Assembly (NCBI RefSeq): GCF_036323495.1
Contig: NZ_AP028947.1
Coordinates: forward strand, 1,116,001 to 1,180,000
DNA length: 64,000 nucleotides
Direction of reading: 5' to 3'
DNA from: Limnobacter thiooxidans
Lineage (GTDB): Bacteria > Pseudomonadota > Gammaproteobacteria > Burkholderiales > Burkholderiaceae_B
Of the stretch, positions 35,806-42,853 are shown piece by piece. The position numbers and the translations under genes were made by a program. The notes beneath the pieces were generated by a model. It was not told the origin of the DNA and did not search any database. It saw only the letters and a list, made by a program, of their open reading frames with translations. How positions within the stretch are numbered: the stretch's first letter is position 1; each line of letters opens with the position of its first letter.

Positions 35806-36594
35806 ATGAATCCGGAAAATCTGAAAAGTGGTGACAACGTCGACTTGGAAGCGTTGTTTGATGAAATCGCCGAACAACGTGTTTGGGACGACAGCCCTGT
35901 TGAGGCTCCAGCACCGGTGGCGCAGGTAACCGCTGCGTCGGCCGAGCCAGAATCGGGCGTTTCCTTCAATGAAACACCCTTGAACGAAGAACCCCACGAT
36001 GTCTTTCGCCGGGTCGGCTCACTGACCCGAAAGCTGCATGATGCGCTTCGCGAACTGGGCTACGACAAAAGCGTGGAAAGCGCAGTCAATTCTTTGCCTG
36101 ATGCGCGTGCACGCCTGAATTACATTGCAGAGCTGACTGGCAAGGCCGCCGACAAGGTGCTGGGTGCTGTCGAAGCTTCGCAGAAACTGAACGATGACAT
36201 GGCCGCCCGCGCTGCTGAACTGGACAGGCAATGGGACCGGTTATACAACCATGAAATGAGCCTTGAGGAATTCAAGTCACATGCCCGCGAGAACCGCGAG
36301 TTCATGAAGGAAATTGCCGGAAACAGCAGCCAGATGGGTGGTCACCTCACCGACATCATGATGGCGCAGGACTTCCATGACTTGACAGGTCAAGTGGTCA
36401 ACCGCATTGGCAACATGGCGCAAGGCCTTGAAGAACAATTGGTACAGCTGCTGCTGGATACCACACCGCCCGACCAACGCAAACAGGTTGAAGAAACATT
36501 CCTGAATGGCCCTGCCATCAACGCGGAAGGTCGTGCCGATGTATGCAGCAATCAAAGTCAGGTCGATGACCTGCTGGAAAGCCTCGGCTTCTAA
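35806..36594 (+). CDS. cheZ: CheY-P phosphatase CheZ
   Basis: 262 aa. The catalytic segment QDFHDLTGQ carries Asp192 and Gln196, which correspond to Asp143/Gln147 of E. coli CheZ. The C-terminal CheY-binding tail QVDDLLESLGF is intact. Longer than the 214-aa E. coli protein because of an acidic, Pro/Ala-rich N-terminal extension of about 60 residues. Presence of CheZ fits a beta/gamma-proteobacterial host. Confidence 0.95.
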   Translation: MNPENLKSGDNVDLEALFDEIAEQRVWDDSPVEAPAPVAQVTAASAEPESGVSFNETPLNEEPHDVFRRVGSLTRKLHDALRELGYDKSVESAVNSLPDARARLNYIAELTGKAADKVLGAVEASQKLNDDMAARAAELDRQWDRLYNHEMSLEEFKSHARENREFMKEIAGNSSQMGGHLTDIMMAQDFHDLTGQVVNRIGNMAQGLEEQLVQLLLDTTPPDQRKQVEETFLNGPAINAEGRADVCSNQSQVDDLLESLGF

Positions 36595-36630
36595 CAACAC
36601 AAACAACCAGGCTGAAGTGGGAGAATACAG

Positions 36631-38487
36631 ATGAGTGCATTCAGTGACGTCGAACTGCTGCAGGACTTCCTGACGGAAGCAGGCGACTTGTTGGAAGACG
36701 TGGACAGCAAACTGGTGGAGCTGGAACAGCGCCCCGAAGATGCCGAGTTGTTGGCCACCGTTTTTCGCGGCTTTCACACCATCAAGGGTGGTGCCGGATT
36801 TTTAGAGGCCACCCACCTGGTTGAACTGTGTCACAAGACAGAAAACCTGTTTGACTTGCTGCGAGCCAAGAAGCTGTTGCTGAATGCGGAAATGATGGAT
36901 TCCATCATGGCGGCAACCGGTGAAGTCCACCGCATGTTTGGTGAAATGCGCAATGGTCAACAGCCAGGCGCAGCCCCTGTTGAGCTGCTGGATGCGCTGG
37001 ATGACGCGATTCATGGGCGAACCGCTGCGCCCGCAGTTGCAGCCGCTCCCGTTGAGCAACTGCAGCCCACACTCATCGCTGATGAGCCTGCAAGCCCATT
37101 GGGTTCAACCGCATTGGCTCACGATAATTTCTTTGGAGATGAACTGGATTGGGCGGCTCTGTACGAGGCGGCCGTGGGTGTTCCACCCCGTGAGCTGGAA
37201 CAGGCTGCATTGAGTGTTGACATGGTCACTGCTGCCATCTCACGTCAGGCTGCAGCGGCTGTGCGCCCCAAAGCAGCACCCCCCAAAGCCAAAGCCGCAG
37301 CCCCGGCTGCAGCTGTGCAGAAAGAAAATACGATACGCGTTGATACAGCGCGTTTTGACCAGATCCTGAACCTCAGCGGTGAAATCGGTTTGACCAAAAA
37401 CAGGTTGAATTGTCTGTTTCAAACCATTGCGGGTAGCGGTTCCAACGAAGACGCCATCAAATCACTGGACACAGTGATGGGTCAGTTGGACATGCTGGTG
37501 TCCGATTTGCAGTCTGCGGTGATGAAAGCCCGCATGCAGCCCGTGGGCCGGGTGTTTCAGAAATACAGCCGCTTGGCGCGTGATGTGTCTCGCCAGTTGG
37601 GCAAAGATGTTGAACTGGTCATTGAAGGCGCAGAAACCGAGGTGGACAAATCCATCCTTGAAGAACTGAACGACCCCCTGATCCACTTGGTTCGCAATGC
37701 GGTTGATCATGGCATTGAAACCATTGAAGACCGAATTGCCTGCGGTAAAAATCCGAAAGGTATTGTGAACCTGTCAGCACGCCAAACCGGCGACCACATC
37801 GTGATTGAAATTCAGGATGACGGCCGTGGCATGCGTCCTGAAATCATTCGCGAAAAAGCGGTTGAGAAGGGTTTGATCAACGCCGAGGAAGCAGGGCAGT
37901 TGAGTGTGCAGGACAGCCTGCAGCTGATCTTCCTGCCAGGGTTCTCAACGAAGGACCAGATCTCGGACATCTCGGGGCGTGGAGTGGGCATGGACGTGGT
38001 GAAAACCAATATCCAGCGCCTGAACGGCCGTATTGAAATTCAATCTGATCCGGGGCAGGGTTCGACCATCACCATTTTGTTGCCCCTCACACTGGCTATC
38101 CTGCCTGTGTTGATGCTCAAGCTGGAGGAACAGATTTATTCCTTGCCGTTGTCTTGCGTACGGGAAATCATTCCCATCGAAGAAGACAAGGTTCAGTATG
38201 TCGGCAGCAAGCCCACAATGGTGGTGCGCGGCGAAGTGATTCCCTTGCTCGACCTCGCTGTACTGATTGGTCGCGAAAGCAGCCCCACACCCAAGGTGGG
38301 TGTTCTGGCCATCAGCGGCAACAAGGCCTGCATACTGGCTGTTGATTCCATGGTGGGTCAGGACGAAGTCATGATCAAACCGCTGGATGGTGTCAAGCCC
38401 AAAGGCGTGGCCGGTGCCACTTTGTCGGGCGAGGGTCTCCTGGTCCTGGTGCTCGAACTACGTGAACTGATCGAAGGCAAGCTGTAA
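36631..38487 (+). CDS. cheA: Chemotaxis histidine kinase CheA
   Basis: 618 aa. P1/Hpt domain with phospho-His49 (GFHTIKGGAGF), dimerisation P3 (about 231-305), catalytic P4 (about 305-487; N-box HLVRNAVDHG, DDGRGM and GRGVGMDVV) and CheW-like P5 (about 490-618). Residues 110-230, where a CheY-docking P2 would sit, are Ala/Pro-rich linker with no clear P2 fold, so CheY may be phosphorylated without dedicated docking. Last che gene of the run; a hairpin follows. Confidence 0.96.
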   Translation: MSAFSDVELLQDFLTEAGDLLEDVDSKLVELEQRPEDAELLATVFRGFHTIKGGAGFLEATHLVELCHKTENLFDLLRAKKLLLNAEMMDSIMAATGEVHRMFGEMRNGQQPGAAPVELLDALDDAIHGRTAAPAVAAAPVEQLQPTLIADEPASPLGSTALAHDNFFGDELDWAALYEAAVGVPPRELEQAALSVDMVTAAISRQAAAAVRPKAAPPKAKAAAPAAAVQKENTIRVDTARFDQILNLSGEIGLTKNRLNCLFQTIAGSGSNEDAIKSLDTVMGQLDMLVSDLQSAVMKARMQPVGRVFQKYSRLARDVSRQLGKDVELVIEGAETEVDKSILEELNDPLIHLVRNAVDHGIETIEDRIACGKNPKGIVNLSARQTGDHIVIEIQDDGRGMRPEIIREKAVEKGLINAEEAGQLSVQDSLQLIFLPGFSTKDQISDISGRGVGMDVVKTNIQRLNGRIEIQSDPGQGSTITILLPLTLAILPVLMLKLEEQIYSLPLSCVREIIPIEEDKVQYVGSKPTMVVRGEVIPLLDLAVLIGRESSPTPKVGVLAISGNKACILAVDSMVGQDEVMIKPLDGVKPKGVAGATLSGEGLLVLVLELRELIEGKL

Positions 38488-38498
38488 AAAAATCTTTT

Positions 38499-38522
38499 TG
38501 CAAGTCCGCACGCGGACTTGCA
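38499..38522 (+). terminator. Hairpin after cheA, probable terminator
   Basis: TGCAAGTCCG (38499-38508) and CGGACTTGCA (38513-38522) pair over 10 bp with a 4-nt loop. The following GTCTTTACC is a poor T-run, so termination may be weak; a second short hairpin CCCC-GTTC-GGGG with AATTTTC follows at about 38531-38542. The receptor gene starts 172 bp further on. Confidence 0.55.
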
Positions 38523-38694
38523 GTCTTTACCCCGTTCGGGGAATTTTCATTGTTTAACTGTTACTTCAAGAACAAGGGTGTTTTTACTCTTTTCCTAAAC
38601 CTAATGCATTTGGGTTAGCTACTCGATAATCAAATCATGGGCAGTGAATGCCAATGACATCGAAAATAGCCACAATGGCAGAGGAGTAGGCAGG

Positions 38695-40440
38695 ATGGGT
38701 TCGCTTTACAGATCGATTGAGAAAAGTTTTTTCTACACACTCACTCGAAAATTATTGGGCAACATGGCTGCCATCGCTGTGGTGGTGTTGCTGGGTTATG
38801 TTGCGATTTACAGCTGGGTTACAGGCAAGCTCTCGCCTGAACAGGCTGGCGATTTTCGTTGGATGCTCAGCGTGGCCCTGAGTGCCACTTTGCTGGCCTG
38901 TGCGGGCGCATTTTTTTACCTGCGACACCTCATTGTTCGCCCGGTTCATCTGCTCAGCGACCGAATGGATCAATTGGCCAACGGTGAGGGTGACCTCTCC
39001 GTGAATTTGCCCACAGTGACTCAGGATGAGCTCAGTGAGCTGGCTGAAAACTACAATGCCTTTATGGTTCGCTTGCGTGACCTTATTCATGAGATTCGCA
39101 GAATGACTGCACAGGTGTCGATGGAATCGGTTCGTGTTTCCGGCAGCCTTAAAGACGCCAGCCGTACCGCAGACAAACAAGGCAGCATCACCACAGAGAT
39201 TTTTCAGGCGGCTGATCTGGCATCCAATGCCATGGAAAATGTGGCCAACAGTGCAAACTATTTGTCCCGTGCCACGGCTGAGCACTTGCACACCGTCAAT
39301 TCCTCCTACCGCGAGTTGTTGACCGTTGCAGAAGAAATGAATATGGCTTCAGGCAGTTTGAGCAGCTTTGGGCAAACTGTTGAAAAGTTGGCCGATACGG
39401 GCAAAGGCATTGAAAACATTGTCAAACTGATCAACGATATTTCAGACCAAACCAACTTGCTGGCACTGAATGCAGCCATTGAAGCGGCGCGTGCGGGTGA
39501 GCAGGGGCGAGGGTTTGCCGTTGTGGCTGACGAAGTGCGCGGCCTGGCCGAGCGTGTGAAGTCTGCCACAGGCGAAATTCGTGGCAACATCACTTCCATG
39601 CTCAGCCTCGTGGATGAAACCCAGAGCGAAACCCGTGAAATCAACCAGAGCATCCTGAAAGGTCAGAAAACAATCAGCACTTCATCGAGCAAGTTTTCCG
39701 GAATGGTTCAAAGTTTTGATGAAATGAGTGTGCAGATCAATGACGTCACTCAGCAGGTTCAGGCGGTCAAGCAGATCAATCAAGAAGTATCCGGAAAAGC
39801 TTCCGAAATTCGTGAAACAGCCCAGTCGGTCATCAATCAAACCCAGGAATCGGAAAAATCAAGTTCAGAGTTGGCTGCCGCAACTGACCGAATCAAGGAA
39901 TTGGTGGCGCGTTTCAAGATTGGAAAAGGGGCTTATGAAAAAGTCATCGAGCAGGCCATTGTTGCGCGTGAGCAATGCAAGCAGATTCTGGTGGACGCCA
40001 TGTCCAACGGCCACGACATTTTTGATGAGACCTACAGGGCCATTCCGAACTCGAACCCCCAGAAATACAGCACCTGCTATGACAAAGCGGTTGAACGCCA
40101 GTTGCAAGGCGCCTATGATCAATTGGTGACCAATGTGCCGGGTTCGGTGTTTTCGCTTTGTGTAGATCGCAAAGGTTATGCGCCCACGCACAACAGCAAG
40201 TATTCACGTCCATTGACCGGCGATTTGAAGACAGACCTGGTGGAAAGCCGCGACAAGCGCATGTTCAGCGACCCGGTGGGTTTGCGTGCTGCGCAGAATC
40301 TGATGCCCTGGCTTTTGCAGACCTACCGGCGTGACACCGGTGAGGTGTTGAATGATTTGTCACTGCCCATTGAAATCGACGGCAAACACTGGGGTGGAAT
40401 TCGCTTGGGCTTCAGCCCGGAGCTTTTGATCAAGGACTGA
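38695..40440 (+). CDS. Methyl-accepting chemotaxis protein with C-terminal sensor-like domain
   Basis: 581 aa. Two membrane helices (about 22-40 and 57-76) leave a periplasmic loop of only about 16 residues, so there is no external ligand domain. A HAMP domain follows, then the signalling hairpin with the tip [35 protein letters not shown]. After it, about 420-581, comes an extra cytoplasmic domain resembling Cache-like C-terminal modules ([37 protein letters not shown]). Start ATG 38695 has GGAG 8 nt upstream; a GTG at 38644 is a weaker choice. No CheR-docking pentapeptide at the end. Confidence 0.9.
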   Translation: MGSLYRSIEKSFFYTLTRKLLGNMAAIAVVVLLGYVAIYSWVTGKLSPEQAGDFRWMLSVALSATLLACAGAFFYLRHLIVRPVHLLSDRMDQLANGEGDLSVNLPTVTQDELSELAENYNAFMVRLRDLIHEIRRMTAQVSMESVRVSGSLKDASRTADKQGSITTEIFQAADLASNAMENVANSANYLSRATAEHLHTVNSSYRELLTVAEEMNMASGSLSSFGQTVEKLADTGKGIENIVKLINDISDQTNLLALNAAIEAARAGEQGRGFAVVADEVRGLAERVKSATGEIRGNITSMLSLVDETQSETREINQSILKGQKTISTSSSKFSGMVQSFDEMSVQINDVTQQVQAVKQINQEVSGKASEIRETAQSVINQTQESEKSSSELAAATDRIKELVARFKIGKGAYEKVIEQAIVAREQCKQILVDAMSNGHDIFDETYRAIPNSNPQKYSTCYDKAVERQLQGAYDQLVTNVPGSVFSLCVDRKGYAPTHNSKYSRPLTGDLKTDLVESRDKRMFSDPVGLRAAQNLMPWLLQTYRRDTGEVLNDLSLPIEIDGKHWGGIRLGFSPELLIKD

Positions 40441-40478
40441 TCGCCCTGCGAGAGAATTGCGGATAGGGGTCCGTTTTA

Positions 40479-40506
40479 AAGCCGCACCAAGTTGCGGCTT
40501 TTTTTT
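40479..40506 (+). terminator. Intrinsic terminator after the chemoreceptor gene
   Basis: AAGCCGCA (40479-40486), a 6-nt loop, TGCGGCTT (40493-40500) and then T6. It is the end of the receptor transcript and touches the stop codon of the convergent Hpt gene, so it may act on both strands, though the T-run is better on the plus strand. Confidence 0.88.
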
Positions 40507-40855
40507 ATGGATTGCTCTTGATCCAGACATTCAGGAATTCAGGGCACTGAGTCAGTATGTCGACCAGCCTGGCTGTACTCGTCTCGAAACTCGCAATACT
40601 TTTGACACCCGATTGGCGGCAGGCCACTTCAAGTTCTTCTGCAAGGCTGGACGCTACGTCCAGGCCAATTGCAGCACTGGCACCTTTCACATTGTGTGCC
40701 GCGTCTCCCAGTGCATGCAGGTCTTGGTTGTCGCAGGCGGCCTGTAGCTTCGAGATGTATTTGGGACATTCCTTGATGAATACGGTGATCAGCAGGGTCA
40801 TCAAACCCGTGTCTTTGTCAATTCGGGCCAGGGCCGCGCTCGGGTCGTAGTGCAT
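40505..40855 (-). CDS. Free-standing Hpt (histidine phosphotransfer) protein
   Basis: 116 aa, all one Hpt domain: phospho-His54 in AAHNVKGASAAIG, flanked by helical segments (TLLITVFIKECPKYISKLQAA). No kinase or receiver domain is attached. It probably passes phosphate between a hybrid or receiver partner and another regulator; the partner is unknown. The degenerate kinase at 4941 and the single receivers at 6977 and 49814 are possible partners only by inference. Convergent with the chemoreceptor, divergent from flhB. Confidence 0.85.
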   Translation of the reverse strand: MHYDPSAALARIDKDTGLMTLLITVFIKECPKYISKLQAACDNQDLHALGDAAHNVKGASAAIGLDVASSLAEELEVACRQSGVKSIASFETSTARLVDILTQCPEFLNVWIKSNP

Positions 40856-40965
40856 GTGTGGAAACCTTTCCAGATAAGTAGCCTCATGTTACCTGCTCAA
40901 TTCGCCGTTTTGATTTGGGCGGACTGTTTTCATAATAAGAACATTCCAATACCCCAGGTGCTGCT

Positions 40966-42096
40966 TTGGCCGAAGAAACAGATCAGGAAAAAGACTTACC
41001 CGCGTCGGAACAGAAGATCCGTAAAGCGCGAGAGGAAGGCAATCTGCCCCGGTCCAGAGAACTGGGTGGTGGTGCGGTGCTGTTGTCCGGGGTCGGCCTG
41101 CTGTATGCCATGGGCGGTGAGCTGGTTGGGCAAAGTGAAAAGCTGATGCGTCAGGGTTTAATGCTTGAGCGTGAGCATGCATTTGACACCAAATACATGG
41201 GGCTCAAGTGGGTGTCCATGCTGCAGGAAAGCCTGGTCATTCTGGTGCCGCTTTTCCTGGTGGTCGTGGTTGCCGCCATTCTGGCGAACGTGGCTTTGGG
41301 TGGACTGAATTGGTCCACCACGCCCATGGAGCCCAAGTTCTCCAAGTTGAATCCAATCACTGGACTGAAGAATATATTCTCAGTCAATGGTTTGGCCGAA
41401 CTGGTGAAAGCCATTCTCAAAACGGTGCTGCTGGGCGGGGTCGGGTATCTGCTGCTGATGCAGGACCTTGGTGAATTTACCCAGTTGTCCGCGATGCCGC
41501 TTGAACATGGCATGGCCGAAACCGCGCGAATTACCATCAAAGACGCTTTGATTCTGTCGATTGTGTTTCTTCTGATTGTGGCCATTGATGTGCCTTACCA
41601 GTTGTGGCGCTACTACAAAGGTCTGCGCATGAATCTGGAAGAACTCAAGCGTGAGTCCAAAGAGTCTGAGGGTGACCCCCACCTGAAAGGAAAAATCCGC
41701 AGCATGCAGCGCGAAGCAGCTCGTCGGCGGATGATGGCTTCTGTTCCCAACGCCGATGTGATCGTCACCAACCCGACTCACTACTCTGTGGCCTTGAAGT
41801 ATGACAAGGACGGCAAAGGTGCGCCACGCGTGGTGGCCAAGGGTATCGGCCCATTGGCCCTGAAAATTCGTGAAGTGGGCAAGGAACACAAAGTACCTAT
41901 GGTAGAAGCACCACCACTGGCCCGTGCCCTGTATTCCAATGTGGAACTGGAGCAGGAAATTCCCGGTGCCTTGTACACAGCTGTGGCCAAATTGCTGGCT
42001 TATGTTTATGCGCTGGCCGAGGGCAGGGGGCATTTGGTTGAAGTGCCAGGTGATTCGGACATTCCGAAAGGCATGGATCCAGGACCGGCGGCGTGA
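40966..42096 (+). CDS. flhB: Flagellar export switch protein FlhB
   Basis: 376 aa. Four membrane helices in the N-terminal half, then the cytoplasmic domain with the self-cleaving NPTH at 269-272 and the following VVAKGIGPLALKIRE. It switches export from hook to filament substrates together with FliK. The start codon is TTG at 40966 with AGGTG 8 nt upstream; the protein then begins MAEETDQEKDLPASEQKIRKAREEG, correct for FlhB. Normally flhA follows at once, but here a 757-bp repeat-bearing gap intervenes. Confidence 0.96.
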   Translation: MAEETDQEKDLPASEQKIRKAREEGNLPRSRELGGGAVLLSGVGLLYAMGGELVGQSEKLMRQGLMLEREHAFDTKYMGLKWVSMLQESLVILVPLFLVVVVAAILANVALGGLNWSTTPMEPKFSKLNPITGLKNIFSVNGLAELVKAILKTVLLGGVGYLLLMQDLGEFTQLSAMPLEHGMAETARITIKDALILSIVFLLIVAIDVPYQLWRYYKGLRMNLEELKRESKESEGDPHLKGKIRSMQREAARRRMMASVPNADVIVTNPTHYSVALKYDKDGKGAPRVVAKGIGPLALKIREVGKEHKVPMVEAPPLARALYSNVELEQEIPGALYTAVAKLLAYVYALAEGRGHLVEVPGDSDIPKGMDPGPAA

Positions 42097-42166
42097 TGAG
42101 CGTTATTGCCCATTCGCTCGGCGCTGCTGCCATGGTTCAATTTTGCTCCACTCGGCGCGAACCCCA

Positions 42167-42315
42167 ATCGCTTGCCGAAAACCTGTTTTTCCCTTTTTGA
42201 ATTTCACACTGACTCAACACACTCGACAAAAAGGGATGGTCGAGTGTGTTGTCGGCTTGCAGCCGAACGTGGCGTGTGAATTCAAACGGGCAGGTTTTCT
42301 GAAAGGCGAAGCGAT
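42167..42315. repeat. Large palindromic element 1 (flhB-flhA gap)
   Basis: A layered imperfect palindrome. Outer arms GAAAACCTG/CAGGTTTTC (42177-42185, 42291-42299) extend outward to ATCGCTT/AAGCGAT. Middle arms TTTGAATTTCACAC/GTGTGAATTCAAA. Inner arms CAACACACTCGAC/GTCGAGTGTGTTG (42215-42227, 42239-42251) enclose the loop AAAAAGGGATG. A side hairpin TCGGCT-TGC-AGCCGA (42252-42266) follows the inner stem. Core length 123 bp. Same design as elements 2-4 but different bases in the stems. No gene is supported inside. Confidence 0.85.
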
Positions 42316-42498
42316 CGGGATGTCGCTGCCGATTGGCCTTGAACCCGGCGGTGACTGGGTGTGGCAGTGGCTCTGAATGGGACTGTACCGCTGGCGTTTG
42401 AGCTGGGTCTGGTGCTGCTGGTACCACTGCATGTTTAGGGCTTCAGCGCCGTGGCTGGTGCGCGCATGCTGTCGCTGTTGGGCTGCCTGGTCAGTGGG

Positions 42499-42673
42499 CT
42501 TGCCTTTTCGCACATTCAAGAAAACCGCCCCGTTTGAACGAGGCTTGCATGTTCGCCAAGCGGTGAAACCGATGGCGACACATCAACCCGACCATCCTTT
42601 TGGTCGGGTTGATGTGAATGCAAAGCCTTGCTTCAAAAAGGGATCAAGCGGTTTTCAGTGCGGAACAGGCAAG
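42499..42673. repeat. Large palindromic element 2 (flhB-flhA gap)
   Basis: Outer arms GAAAACCGC/GCGGTTTTC (42520-42528, 42648-42656) extend to CTTGCC/GGCAAG. Middle arms TTTGAACGAGGCTTGCAT against ATGCAAAGCCTTGCTTCAAA. Inner arms ACATCAACCCGACC/GGTCGGGTTGATGT (42580-42593, 42602-42615) with loop ATCCTTTT. Side hairpin TCGCC..GGCGA (42553-42578) precedes the inner stem, so this copy is inverted relative to element 1. Core 137 bp. The stretch 42316-42498 between elements 1 and 2 holds no convincing gene. Confidence 0.85.
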
Positions 42674-42674
42674 T

Positions 42675-42730
42675 CACGACTAGTCAGCCTTCGACAATCG
42701 CATCAGCCTATCCACGACTAGTCAGCCTTC
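42675..42730. repeat. 18-bp direct repeat next to palindromic element 2
   Basis: CACGACTAGTCAGCCTTC occurs at 42675-42692 and again exactly at 42713-42730, a 38-bp period. It directly borders element 2. 42731-42853 then leads into flhA without a recognisable promoter or gene. Confidence 0.85.
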
Positions 42731-42853
42731 AAAAGCCGCAATAACCGCAACAGCGAAAGCAGGCAACCCAGCTCGCAATAGAGCCCTAAATCTGCCTCAG
42801 TTCCCCCATTAAAAAAACCTAAAGTTTTCCATAATTGAACCGTTAACAACTTG

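Noticed and set aside
42214..42519. Minus-strand open frame of about 100 codons in the flhB-flhA gap
   Set aside because: It runs across palindromic element 1, is rich in Gln/His/Ser with no recognisable domain, and has no ribosome-binding site. Best explained as chance frame in repeat DNA.
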